29,762 bases of DNA from Plakobranchus ocellatus (Eukaryota > Mollusca > Gastropoda > Plakobranchidae): the NCBI GenBank assembly GCA_019648995.1, contig BLXT01003598.1, positions 71,894-101,655 of the forward strand, written 5' to 3'. A model generated the notes under the pieces. That model saw only the letters and a program-made list of their open reading frames with translations. It searched no databases and was not told the origin of the DNA. Below, piece after piece: positions 11,415 to 21,805 of this stretch (its first letter is position 1; each line of letters begins with the position of its first letter). Made by a program: the position numbers and the translations under genes.

Positions 11415-11927
11415 TTGAATGTCCCAACGTGTCTACCGAATTTTAAACTAAGATGTTTCAACACACAATCTTATCAAAATAAGACTGATTGCACAGTCGA
11501 TATGATCAAAGAGTGGAACATAAATTTTATGTGTATCATAGAGTCTTGGCTTCAACACACTGGTAATGAACAAGTAATAGCATCAATAAAACCACCCAGG
11601 TTTGAAGTCAATTCTACTCATAGAATTGGTGGCAAAGGCGGCGGTATAGCATTCATCTATCAAAATTCTTTCAAGTCGGTGAAAACCAATGCATTATTAG
11701 CTAAGTCATTGGAAGCTGCCTCTTGTTCTTTCCAAGCCGATTCCAAAACGATCCACATAACTGCAGTCTACAGAACACCACCCAGCAAGGCTAACAAATC
11801 TTACCCCACTGACTTCATCAATGAGTTGCAAGAACTTGTTATTGATTTCAAAACAAATGACTTCCTTTTAACAGGCAACATCAACTTCCACAATGAGAAG
11901 GACGCGTACAAAAATTATAATCACTAA
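11415..11927 (+). pseudogene. CR1/L2 LINE endonuclease domain (decayed)
   Basis: An open stretch of 170 codons corresponds to the APE-type endonuclease that nicks the target DNA. Visible landmarks are 'QNKTDCTVDMIKEWNINFMC' (residues 21-40), the catalytic glutamate in 'IIESWL' (E43), 'HRIGGKGGGIAFIY', 'AVYRTPPS' and 'LLTGNINFHNE'. In the last motif the family normally has GDFNIH, so the catalytic Asp is replaced by Asn. The same frame is open upstream of 11415 for some codons, so the start shown is not a true translation start. It leads into a heavily mutated stretch (11930-12360). Inactive. Confidence 0.8.
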
Positions 11928-12108
11928 TATATGAAATGGTGTTACATCAACACATACACTTTCCAACACGAAATAAATCTGGTCATATGAGTTAATGTTG
12001 TGATTATACCTTCAGCAAACACAAGTATTCAAAATAAAAGTATCATCAACAAGGCTATTTCGGAAACATATCTAAATATGTTGCTCCTCTGTGTTCACTC
12101 AGCACTAA

Positions 12109-12262
12109 GCTAGGTCTCTTAAGATGCAGGAAAGTAAAGGTGGCGAGGAAAGCAATGGCCAACTACCTCATAATGCTGTATGCCAAGAACAATTAGGACC
12201 CTACTCCTGGTTCCCCAATGCTTGGACTAAGCGAGGGACCCACTTTACCTTTTTTACCTAAA
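12109..12262. repeat. Unclassified GC-richer block within the old LINE
   Basis: From about CTAGGTCTCTTAAGATGCAG to CCCACTTTACC the base composition rises, and the sequence no longer looks like the LINE endonuclease-RT linker expected at this point. It ends in T6 and a TAAATAAACC near-repeat. It may be a small inserted repeat, but I recognise no family. Confidence 0.3.
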
Positions 12263-12360
12263 TAAACCTAAATAATCATTCAAAACCGTCACATTAAGAA
12301 GGCTGGGTGATATAAAACTATATAATATATATAAGATATATATAGTATATAAAACTTGCC

Positions 12361-12690
12361 AGTTTTGTTGATAATGTCAACCATCAACTAGAAACCATGA
12401 CGAATAACAGTTTTGTCGATGGCGTCAACCATCGACAAGAAATCACAACAATTAACACCACAATTGAAGATCTCAATAATTTATTGACTGGTGTTCTCAA
12501 CCAACATGCCTTTCTGAAAACCATGACAGTAACAGACAGACACATGGCTAAATGGTTTCCACTGCACATCAAAGCAGCAAAAAAGCAGCGAAGTCAGGCA
12601 GAAAGGCGATACAGACGATTTGGTTTAGAAGTCCATAGAAAACTGTACCAGCATCAACATAGTGCCGTCATCCTCATAATGCAAAAAAAC
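12361..12690 (+). pseudogene. CR1/L2 LINE linker between endonuclease and RT
   Basis: This is the basic linker of the LINE polyprotein, open from 12397 to 12690: 'LNNLLTGVLNQHAFLKTMTV' followed by 'KQRSQAERRYRRFGLEVHRK'. The start carries a diverged 48-bp tandem duplication (12361-12394 against 12409-12442: CAGTTTTGTTGATAATGTCA and CAGTTTTGTCGATGGCGTCA). Downstream sequence to 12900 is decayed. Confidence 0.7.
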
Positions 12691-12899
12691 TAAATGTAAC
12701 TTTTACTGAAACAAATTTAGCAATGTGAACTCAAGTTAAGAACTTCACACCATTGTTAATAACTTTTTCAATAAATCATCAGAGACACATCTATCACAAG
12801 GAGCACATCAAACTTTATGCAATATTTTCTACTTCAAAATCACAAAATTAGTAACATCATGCCCTGAACCTGAATGTGAGACCTTTTGGGGTAATCCTT

Positions 12900-14302
12900 T
12901 TATAGCTTTCCTGTTTCAGAATTAGAAGTCAGAGAAATCATCTTGAGAAGTCCATTAGACCCTAATCCAACTGATTTTCTTAAGAAATGTACTGACTGTA
13001 TTTTACCACATGTAACTAAGATAATGAATGACTCACTCCAAACTGGAACTGTCCCATCTTGCTTTAATTTTTTTTTTAAGGCCATGGTAAAACAGGATTA
13101 AACATAAATGAATGAAACAACTATAGGCCAGTCTCAAATCTCCCTTTTCTATAAAAAAATTTAGGACAAAATTGTCCTGAAAAGGTATTTATCATGTATA
13201 AATGCTAAGTATTTAAATGAAGAATATAAGTCAGCATACAAAGAAAACCATAGTAACAAAACAGCTCTACTAAAAGTAATATCCGAAATTTTAGATGTTT
13301 TGGACAAGAGAAAAGTTTGTTTATTAATGTTACTAGACCTGTTAGCAGCATTTGACACCATCGACAACAATACCTTACTAAAACAACTTTAAATTACTTT
13401 TGGGATTGGTTCTTGCCTGATCTCCGTCATGTATTTGTGAAAGATCCCAATCTGCCACCATCAGAAACCGTATATTTGATTCTGCCATTTTATAGTGTGG
13501 AGACCCATAGGGCTCTGTTCTTAGTTCCGTATTGTTCATAATGTATCCTAACCCTCTTACTTCCATCCTGATACACTTTGACATGAAACAACTATTATAT
13601 GCTGACAAAGTCACATTTATAATGCAACCAATCTAAAACATCCAGCTGATCTGATTTCAAACAACAATGATTGTTTATTTAGAATTAAAGAATAGATAAA
13701 TAGCAAAAGACTAAAATTAAATGAAGATAAAACTGAAGCTACTTTATTTCCTAACCCTCACCTATCGCCGAAGGTGCCAGATATTTACTTAGATGTTAAT
13801 GGAAGTTACATAAGACCAGTGCATACCAGTGAATTTGCGTGTTTATATTGATCATATACATCTGTGTATGCACACATCAATGCTATATGCAAGAGTGCTA
13901 AATTTGATTTCCCAAATATATGTAGAATCAAGCGTTTACCATCAACAGATTTTACTGAGACCCTTGTTACCACACTCCAAAATCGTGCTGCAAAATTAGT
14001 TATGCAATTCGAACATCAAGATCATGTAAAACCAACCCTGAGAGATCTACACTGGTTGCCAGTGAAACAAAGGATTGAATATAAAGTTGCCTCATTTGTT
14101 TTAAATGTCTAAATAGCTTAGCGCCAATGTACCTCAGAAATTATCTGAAAAAATATGTACCATCTAGAACTCTTAGACTGTCAAATGATAAAACATTACT
14201 AAGACTTCCACACATTAATTATGAAACTGTTGGACAAAGATCATCTAGATGTTTTGGCTATTTGTTTGGAATCAGATCCCGATGAAAATGCGTGAAGCCA
14301 AA
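12900..14302 (+). pseudogene. CR1/L2 LINE reverse transcriptase and C-terminal region (decayed)
   Basis: Fragments of a reverse transcriptase appear in shifting frames: an N-terminal 'LEVREIILRSPLDPNPTDFL', a motif A region 'LLDLLAAFDTIDNNTLL' (about 13330-13380) keeping its catalytic Asp, a motif C remnant 'LLYADKV' near 13594-13614 (family: YADD, so the second Asp is lost), 'KLNEDKTEATLF' near 13711, and the C-terminal block at 13972-14110 ('LVTTLQNRAAKLVM', 'HVKPTLRDLHWLPVKQRIEY'). Before the insertion the frame reads 'WNQIPMKMREAK' (14267-14302). There are many stops and frameshifts, so it is non-functional and considerably older than the LINE inserted into it. Confidence 0.8.
14291..14302. 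repeat. Target-site duplication, left copy
   Basis: CGTGAAGCCAAA, identical to 17519-17530. It flanks the inserted minus-strand LINE at its 3' end. In the old LINE it encodes R-E-A-K. Confidence 0.95.
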
Positions 14303-14485
14303 TTGATTGATTGATTATTGGTATACCCAGTCCACCATTAAGCGGTGATCTCAGGGTTTCTATTTACTAAGTCTTTCTCGTAGGCTTCCGTCAGATGCTC
14401 AAGCAAATTAAAACAAAGATAGAAAACCATTAAAAATCCAACAGAGTATATGAAGAAAAACTTTAAAAGGAATCTGTACAAAGCC

Positions 14486-14842
14486 TCAGATCTTTCCATA
14501 GACACCGAGGTCCTTCAAGTAACCCACTATGCGAGAGGGATTGACCTCTCGAAAAAGTCTGTACAGGTCAGTTACACTGTAGTATTTCCTCCTGGTGTCC
14601 TGAAAGTCTGGATATTCAATTAAAATATGCCGGACAGTGTAAAGGCTGTCGCAGGCATAACAAAAAGGCTGCTCCTCATTTTTCAGGAGGTAGCTCTGGG
14701 TGAGCCACGTGTGGCCCACCCGAAGCCTGCACATTGCCGTCTCTTGTTTTCTGCCGCCTCCATCGCCTCTCCTGTGGAGGTCTTCGCCCAAGTTTGGGAG
14801 CACTTCATGGAGCTTGTTTGCTCCCTCCGCATCCCAATCCCT
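14486..14842 (-). pseudogene. I/Nimb-like LINE: C-terminal zinc-knuckle region
   Basis: This continues in the frame of the RT/RNase H region after one nonsense codon: 'RDWDAEGANKLHEVLPNLGE', 'METAMCRLRVGHTWLTQSYL'-like text, then 'PFCYACDSLYTVRHILIEYP'. The family normally shows C-x2-C...H...C with an ECP or similar at the end. Here the last Cys is Tyr (IEYPDF), so the knuckle is probably broken. It ends with 'GVYGKI' and a stop at 14488-14486. The 3' UTR and ATCA-type tail follow to 14303. Confidence 0.8.
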
Positions 14843-14845
14843 TTA

Positions 14846-16470
14846 CCAGACAGATTTGATGTAAGTGTTTATTTTGGGTTTTAAATCGGAATAACAAATT
14901 AATTTTCCTGAGGTGGATGATCTATTTAGGGCCGCTTTTGCGAGTTTATCCACATTCTCATTCCCCTGGATGCCTACATGAGCAGGAATCCAGACAAAAG
15001 AGATGTGAACATAGGTTGGGAATTTTCGGATTAAGTTGTACAGGCATCTGATATCTATTACTTTAAAATTTTTGCTTTGGATAGCCTGTAAGGCCGACAG
15101 GCTGTCACTGTAGATAACAAAGTTTTTGTGGTATTTAGTGAGTTTTTTAATTTCTGTGAGCGCGAGGGCTATTCCCTCTAGCTCAGCACTGAAGACAGAT
15201 GCCCCGTCTCTCAGGCGAGTTGCCTTCGAGCGGTCTGGGTGTTTCGGGAAATAGGCCGCGGCCGCAACCTTTTCCTCCAGTTTAGAGCCGTCAGTAAAAA
15301 CAGCATAATGGTTTGAAAATTTTTCCTTAATTCTAAAAAATTCTTTTTGATAAGCGACTTCACTGGTATTTTCTTTATTTTGTTTCGTTAGAGAAATATC
15401 AACAGTAATGTTGTGCTCCTCCCAAGGTGGGGGGCACTGGACATGTAAGTTATCAATAATATTTAGGCTGATGTTGGCATTCTTAAAATGTTCAAAAGTA
15501 TTAGCGACAAGATTGGGTTCTGACTTTGTAACAGCAGAAAAGTCAGACAAGGGAGCTTCAAATACAACTTCATGGCACGGATTACGGGGCAATGATTTTA
15601 ATTTTAAAACATAGTTAAAAGCCAGCTTCATACGCCGATGTTCGAGAGAGGGCTCCCCAGCCTCGGCGTACAAGCTTTTAGTAGGTGACGTTCTGAATGC
15701 CCCGAGGGCAATACGAAGGCCCTGGTGATGTATAGGGTCCAGGGCCCTCAGAACGTGTTTTTTCGCAGAGCCATTTATGACACTGCCATAGTCCAACTTG
15801 GACCGGACTAGGGTGCGGTAAAGCTTTAGAAGGGTTGCTCTATCCGCACCCCAGTCCGTATGGCCCACGACACGTAATAAATTTAGAGCTTTCAAGCACT
15901 TTTTCTTTAGATATTTTACGTGGCTACTAAAATTAAGTTTCGAGTCAAAAACGACTCCTAAAAACTTGGCCTCACCCTTCACCGGGATCGGCTGGCCGTC
16001 CAGATGAAGGGCGGGCTCAGTATAAATTCTTTGTCTGTGGAAATGGACACAGGTGGTCTTCGAGACCGAGAATCTGAAACCGTTCTCGGAGACCCACTTT
16101 TGAACGTTATTAATACACAATTGAATGGTGCGCTCAAGATGCTGCAGGTGTTTACCCTCAGTGTAAATGGCAAAATCATCAACAAATAGAGAAGCATTTA
16201 CATGTTTGGAAACGGAATTAATGATATTGTTTATTTTTAAATTAAAAAGCATAGGGGAAAGAATACTACCTTCGGGAACACCGTTTTCCTGGTGGTAGGA
16301 AGAAGAAAACGTGTTCTCCGCTTTAACTTTAAAATGGCGGTCTTTTAAAAAATTTGAAATGAAAATGGGCAACCTGCCCCTAAAATCGAGGTTGAAAAGA
16401 TCTTTTAAAATTCCATACCTCCAGGTAGTATCATAGGCTTTTTCTAGGTCGAAAAAAACTGCCAGAACTT
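14846..16470 (-). pseudogene. I/Nimb-like LINE: RT palm, connection and RNase H
   Basis: A single open frame of more than 530 codons, entered through a one-base loss in an A run near 16473-16477. It starts with motif A ('VLAVFFDLEKAYDTTW', catalytic Asp present), then motif B as GVPEGS (family usually GVPQGS) and motif C FVDD. Counting from 16372, FVDD is at residues 63-66. A connection region follows, then RNase H with all four acidic residues in place: D361 in FTDGS, E397 in SAELEG, D423 in YSDS and D475 in GNENVDKLAK. It stops at a TAA (14845-14843) after 'YIKSVW'. The same frame then resumes, so a single nonsense codon separates RNase H from the C-terminal knuckle. Other chemistry-bearing residues look intact apart from Q-to-E in motif B. 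Confidence 0.9.
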
Positions 16471-16581
16471 GCTTTTTCTGGTGAAGGCCTTTTTGATAAA
16501 CGTTTCCAATCTGACCAAGTGGTCCAATGTGCTATCGTCCTTCCTGAAACCGCACTTTACATTTGACAGCAGGTTTCTGGA

Positions 16582-16884
16582 CTAAAGCACGTGGACCAGT
16601 CGGTCATTCACCATCCGCTCGAGAGTCTTACACAAGCAGCCCGTGAGCGCAATAGGCCTATAGTTGGAAGGATCAGAAGGATCCTTCCCAGGTTTTGGAA
16701 TTGGAACTACCGAGGCCTCCCTCCAAGATGGGGGGATGTCCCCGGTGGTCCAAATGTTATTGAAAAGTTTAAGAAGAGTATGCAGGCAGAATTCAGGAAG
16801 GTGCCTCAGGAACTGATAGCACACACCATCAGGACCTGCGGCAGACTCATTAGATTTAACGATAGAATTTTTTAGCTCCGCCAT
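16582..16884 (-). pseudogene. I/Nimb-like LINE: reverse transcriptase fingers
   Basis: One hundred codons of the N-terminal RT region: 'NESAAGPDGVCYQFLRHLP', 'PPSWREASVVPIPKPGKDPS' and the hallmark 'NYRPIALTGCLCKTLERMVN' (from about residue 74). The frame closes with TAG at 16584-16582. The sequence beyond it continues as RT in the same frame ('SRNLLSNVKCGFRKDDSTLD') up to a short A run. Confidence 0.85.
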
Positions 16885-17004
16885 AAGAAAAGGATTATTG
16901 TATGGCTCATTATTTTCAAATGAAAAATTTAAATTTTGTTTTTCAGCTCTTTGTTTGGTTAGTTGGAAATTTTTAGAATAATTATTTGAGCTGGAGTTTT
17001 TTTA

Positions 17005-17517
17005 AAAAGTTTCAGCCAGATGATCGGCATGATCTTTAAGGTTGGAAATGATCTGGCCGTCTTTTTTAAGATGACAAGAAGGGGGAAAATTTTTGCCTTT
17101 TATTTTTCTTATTTTCTTCCAAACAGTTTTTGAGGAAGTATTGGAATTTAAAGAGGATATATATGTCTTCCAAGACTGTTTCTTGGAATTTTCAATGACA
17201 AATTTAGCCTTGGCTTTTTGTTTCTTAAAATTTACAAAATTTTCAAGAGAAGGCGTTTTAAAATACTTCCTTTGAGCCTTTTTCCTTTCCCGAAGAGCCT
17301 GCCTACATTCCTGAGTAAACCAGGGGACACGGGTTTTATTTTTCGTCCCCTTATGAAAGGGTATGGACGACCTGGCCGCATCGAGCAGCTTTGAAGTAAA
17401 CTGCTCGATGTCGGCCACAGAGTCGTCCAAAGACAGTTTGGATAGGTCTCCGAAACGGTTCCAATCGGCTTTTTTTAAAATTAAAACTAGTTGTATTTAT
17501 ATTGCTACTAAAATTAG
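17005..17517 (-). pseudogene. I/Nimb-like LINE: end of endonuclease-RT linker
   Basis: From the 5' truncation the minus strand encodes 'NTTSFNF', then shifts frame at an A7 run (17470-17476; A6 would keep frame) into 'KKADWNRFGDLSKL'. It continues through 'RVPWFTQECRQALRERKKAQ' and 'KTVWKKIRKIKGKNFPPSCH' to 'HADHLAETF' and a TAA at 17004-17002. After the stop the same frame goes on to the RT ('EPYNNPFLMAELKNSIV'). The basic, lysine-rich composition and 'PWF...C...R...' pattern are typical of this LINE linker. No catalytic residues are expected here. Confidence 0.8.
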
Positions 17518-17518
17518 A

Positions 17519-17530
17519 CGTGAAGCCAAA
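17519..17530. repeat. Target-site duplication, right copy
   Basis: CGTGAAGCCAAA, identical to 14291-14302. The bases just outside the two copies differ (G before the left copy, A before the right; T after the left, A after the right), so the duplication is 12 bp. Confidence 0.95.
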
Positions 17531-17587
17531 AGTGTTGAAAATTTTAAAAGAAATTTTAAATCATATCTGTTTATGAATGCTTTATAA
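17519..17587 (+). pseudogene. Last codons of the old CR1/L2 LINE
   Basis: The old LINE resumes as 'REAKSVENFKRNFKSYLFMN' and ends 'AL' plus TAA (17585-17587). This is the usual C-terminus of CR1/L2 proteins (family form SxxSFKxxLKTHLF). It reads in frame with 14267-14302 if the inserted LINE and one duplication copy are ignored. Confidence 0.85.
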
Positions 17588-17899
17588 ATGAATATAGCTG
17601 TGGTTGTGGTGGTGGTGAGGTGTGTATGTGCATGTGTGTGTTTGGAGGATGGGAGAGAAAAGGGAAGGAGTGGGTGAAGAGAGAGAGAGAGAGAGGAAGG
17701 GAGGGAGAGATAGGAGGGAGAATGAGAGAGAGGATGCGTGAAATTATATTCATTCATGGTGTTTTATTGAAGTGAAATCATGTATTGTTTTATTGCCTTG
17801 TGAATTGTATAAAATGTAAAACGCAGATAGTAACGCTGTTAGGAATAAACTATACAAATGCGATTTATTAATTACTTTTATTATTATAATTATTATTAA
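17588..17899 (+). other. 3' UTR and tail of the old LINE, with GA-rich microsatellite
   Basis: It starts with GT- and GA-rich simple sequence (GA run near 17679-17695). It then runs through 'GTAAAACGCAGATAGTAACG' to 'ACAAATGCGATTTATTA' and an ATT/TAA-rich tail. This matches the layout at the 3' end of CR1/L2 LINEs, where a GCGCTATATAAAT-like box precedes an ATT repeat. Confidence 0.65.
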
Positions 17900-18083
17900 G
17901 TTCTGAGACTCTTTGCCACGGTGAAGTGTGGATAAAGATATGTTGATGGTGCTCAAATATAACCATTGAAACTTTTTTTCAAAAAATAAATAGAAGCATG
18001 TTAACTTCAGTGTAAAAGCATTTTACTTACATGTGTATCATTTGGACTCATTAGGACTGGATTCAAAACATAAACTGCAGTGG

Positions 18084-18089
18084 TTTATT
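18084..18089 (-). terminator. Poly(A) signal AATAAA of the minus-strand gene
   Basis: AATAAA on the minus strand, 90 bases past the TAA of the last exon (18181-18179). Cleavage would fall near 18065, giving a short 3' UTR. It is the first canonical signal after the stop. The tail end of the old LINE lies just beyond, in tail-to-tail orientation. Confidence 0.6.
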
Positions 18090-18178
18090 TTCGTTATTTG
18101 CATATTGAAAGCAAACTGTTTCATTTGCACATCTCGACTGACCTGTAACTTCAGTATCAATTTGCAGCAGATTTAGCA

Positions 18179-18305
18179 TTAGACTGAGAAGTTTTTCAGA
18201 ATGAGGTCTGGGACTTCTTCCCCTCTTTCGATTCTGTCATCTGCTGGCTCAGAACTATACTCATCCATGGAGAAATCAGCCTGGTTCTGGAGCAACATTT
18301 CTTGC
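18179..18305 (-). CDS. Last coding exon of the membrane-protein gene (cytoplasmic tail)
   Basis: A long pyrimidine tract (CCCTCTTTGTTCTCTTTTTT) and CTGAAG acceptor precede 18305. One base completes the Arg codon. Forty-one codons follow, 'QEMLLQNQADFSMDEYSSEP', 'ADDRIERGEEVPDLILKNFS' and V, then TAA (18181-18179). The tail is acidic and has no recognised sorting or kinase motif apart from a possible 'DEYSSE' acidic cluster around Tyr and Ser. Confidence 0.75.
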
Positions 18306-21300
18306 CTTCAGGAAAAAAGAGAACAAAGAGGGAAAAAGACATTTGTGGAAACAAGCATGAAATAAGATCATCTAATGTGTTTTTTCTTTTACTCCTGCTG
18401 TGTTTGGTTTATGCTACATATAGAGAAAAAATATTTAAAACTATATCTGCTTCTTGTCACTTTGAAATAAAATGCAAAATGAGAAGCAGTGCCTAAAAAT
18501 ATCTGCTTTTATTTTGCTCAGTAACCTCCACTGTTAAAAAAAAAAAGCTGACACAAGTATTTCCAAGATGATGAGTAACAGAACAGGTAAATTTATAGAC
18601 ACATTTTGTGATGATGATAGTTTTCCACATCGAAAAGAACAATTATAATTTTTTTTTTTTTGCTTCACATATTTCAGTTTTGTAGTGTAAGAGGAAGCAT
18701 CTCACCCATTGGCTCATTGTTCTAGACTCAAGTCACCACTATGCTTCAACGACCATTTCAGAGAGGAATGGCTAGTAAATACTAAAAGGCAAGTTTTCTT
18801 TCTTTTATGACCAGTTTTAAATCTGCCACAAAGTGATAATATTCTTTTCCGACTTAACAAACATTTTTTTCCTTACTGCCTTACTTCTATCTTGTCATTT
18901 CTGCACTACAAAAACAGCTTATCTTAAGATAAGCTTTACAATAGGAAAGAATTTTTTTTTTTATTTAAATACTGTAATACATAGCAATGAATATGACACA
19001 TAAGGATATCTAAGCAATTGGGCCAAGACAAGTCTGAATCTTGACAATTCTTTACAACTCCTTAAATTCATGTTACATATGAAGGGACTTTTGTGTTGAC
19101 TTAATGTTGTTCTTATTGCCATTTTGTGTGTGTGTGTGTGTTTTCTTTTGTTTTGTTCTTTTCTGTGTCATTAGGTTGTGAATTGTAACAACATTTTTTA
19201 AAGCTATTTTACATGAACCTTGTCATTCGTCAAAAACAGTGAAAAAAAGGATTAAAAAATGAACATTAATATAAATGGCTTTGAAATATCTTTGATGCAG
19301 TGTAAATAAGAGGCCTTAGGGGGAAACGACTATGTCAGCAGACCGTCACAGATGAGAAAAGAACTTCAACTTTAGCTAAGAGAATTACTAATTTTTTAAA
19401 AATGTCAAATATATTCATATGGGGAAAGTTGCAAGATTTTGAGTCTTGTCAATTTAAGATGTACGGCATATGATGAAGGAAAAGCAGAAACTGAAAACAG
19501 CTAAAGATTGAAGAGAAAAAAAACTTTGCAAAGACTATAAAGGTGAGGAAAGGAAAAAAAATATCTGCACTAAGCTGAAAGTTCTTGAAAACATAAAAGG
19601 GTTGAGGAATAGAGCCTATTTGGAACAAACATAAAACACATGAAAGTATGTGAAAGGTTTAAAAAAAACTATCTGTCACGAACAGCTTTGTGATATTCAT
19701 TATAGGTCTAGCTCACGGCGTCGAATTTTTCCTTCTAACTGATATTTTAGTGGGGACGCCGAAGCGCTGAGCTACCCGGCTCGGCAGGTTTGTCAGGCCC
19801 ATAAATCACTTTCAAGTCTAGCCCTCTGCTTAGACAAACGGGTTGAACAGGTACATGCAATAACTGATGCCGCAACCGGGAAAAACCGGGAAAATTTGAC
19901 TTTTTTGTAACTTTTAAATCTCTTTTCTTCCAATCCTATCCCTGGTTTTCTTACAGCATTGGATTCTTTAACATCTCTTCTTGTGATTTAGCGAAAATTC
20001 GACGCGATTTATATTTACAGTGCATTTGTAATAAGCTTATTTAGATACCTGTGTAAATCCACTGTGCTTCTCATTATGGGTCATGAATAGAGATAATTAA
20101 TTAAGGATTACAAAGTTCTGGCTGTAGGCATATTTCCTTTAAACTCTTTTAAAAAGTTTCCTTTCTTCAGTCATGTAAATTTTATATCCCGCGCAACCGT
20201 TCTCAATTTTATATTAATTTTTTTTTTTTTTCCGGACACAGGTTTTCAAATTTTTGTTACAGTAAAAACTATGGAGCATACAAACACTTTGCACTTTAAA
20301 TTTACTAGCGAACCATGCCGCACTTGCGGAAGATTATTGTCAACCAAACGTCAAAAGAAATATAATTCGAAACCTGTGACATGCACACAGTGTAGCAAGA
20401 ACAGTCAGTCCTTGCAATCCAGACACTCATCAATAATTGCATGACCACATACAGAAGACTACTCTTGCAAAACAATACCGAAACAACACATATTAGAAAG
20501 TCATTGCATTCAACACATTTCACACTGCAAGTTTGGACTGGGCTTGCTTGGGGAGCAAGGTACAAGAAAGCGCACATCAAACAATAACGTATTTAGAAAA
20601 ATTAGAGCAAGTGGTACGTAAATAGAGAACAAAAACTTCGCCGTATTCTACCGAGTCATTTACTGAACATATTTTCTCGGTTATGTACAAAAAGAGTGAA
20701 GATGTAGATGGAATACTATTTATTTTCAACACAATATTTATTTCTCATGATTTTCTTCTTACGCTGTGATAATTCTGCCAGTGATTCATTTCTACTTCAG
20801 CTTATCCCTATATAAAGAAAAATAAAGTGCTATTTATTCGTAAGTTATATTAATCATTGTGCATTGGTATCAAATCTCATAATAATAAATGTCGGTTGAC
20901 GGGTTTCATCTTGGATTACTAGCGGATTTCTGCTGCGCGGGGTGTAATTTTTTACGTGGGTTTATGCACATTACTTTTAGCTTTCATCTGCACTTTTTCT
21001 TTTTCAAAATGTCACGGCAGTTTTTTATCTGTGGTCATTACATTTATATTAAATAATTAAATTTTCATGTCCAAAAAGCTTTACATCAAACTGCACGTAA
21101 CTAATTTGATTGAACAGCTACCAGTTATTTTTTTTCGCACATGACTGGTTTTTTATATTGACGTTCATCTGTTGTTCGTTTCATGTATTAATTTTTAAAC
21201 ATAACTGTCCTAGACAAAATTAAATTTGTGCTATCAATTACACTGAAGCAATGCTTCTTGGCCTCAGCTTGACCTAGGGGCATGACCCCTGGCTCAGTGA

Positions 21301-21774
21301 CCTACTTAGGGTTCACCTCGGCCCAACGTGGCCTAGCCTATCTTAAGCTAAAGAATCGCTGATGCGACGCTGTGAGCTATGACAAAGGGTCCTTTCTAAT
21401 AGACTAAACAACAGAAATCCCTCCAAGTCTTACTAAAGATTGAAAAAAAAAAAGTTTATCAATGTAAATGAAGAAAAATTCCAGAAGAGCAACGTAAATT
21501 TGTACAAATCTGTAGACCCACAAGTTCACTAAAATTGGCAGTTTATCTCTCGGCAATCTCTCAACCATCCTTTTATACCCAACCTCTACAGATCTGGAAT
21601 TAAATCACGACAGCCAATTTATCAGATTACAAAGTTTGGCCCTAATCTTTCATTACATTGCAAATCATAACAGCTATATCAACAACAACTATGAAAATTT
21701 TAAATAATTATACGTAGAGAATAATAACCAAAAAAGAATCTTTTAATTATATTTTTTCAAAACGGCTTATTACA

Positions 21775-21805
<31 letters not shown>

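Larger units (their letters stand above)
14303..17518 (-). mobile_element. 5'-truncated I/Nimb-like LINE inserted into the old LINE
   Basis: A 3216-bp minus-strand non-LTR retrotransposon. Its 3' tail is a short tandem repeat (TAATCAATCAATCAA on the minus strand, ending at 14303). Its 5' end is cut at 17518, within the region joining endonuclease to reverse transcriptase, as is common after incomplete reverse transcription. Perfect 12-bp target duplications flank it. Order on the minus strand: linker, RT fingers and palm, connection, RNase H, C-terminal zinc knuckle, 3' UTR (about 14485-14303). RT plus RNase H and a C-terminal knuckle places it in the I superfamily. It resembles the Nimb-type elements named from snails, by memory of motifs and not by search. 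It carries about three nonsense codons and two frame shifts, so it is young but dead. Confidence 0.9.
11391..17899 (+). mobile_element. Old CR1/L2-type LINE, interrupted by a second LINE
   Basis: Recognisable parts run in order: APE endonuclease (11415-11927), linker (about 12361-12690), reverse transcriptase and C-terminal region (about 12900-14302), then, beyond a 3.2-kb insertion, the last codons (17519-17587) and a 3' UTR ending in an ATT-rich tail (about 17866-17899). The C-terminal signature ('LQNRAAKLVM', 'LRDLHWLPVKQRIEYK', then 'SVENFKRNFKSYLF') and the ATT tail after 'ACAAATGCGATTTATTA' are typical of CR1/L2-clade LINEs. Many stops and frame changes show it is long dead. The 5' end lies somewhere between the pogo-like element and 11415. 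Confidence 0.85.

Noticed and set aside
14627-14884. Plus-strand frame of 85 codons
   Set aside because: Antisense shadow of the I/Nimb-like LINE C-terminal region.
20305-20580. 91-codon cysteine-containing minus-strand frame
   Set aside because: No splice signals that fit the surrounding gene and no recognisable motif. Likely chance.
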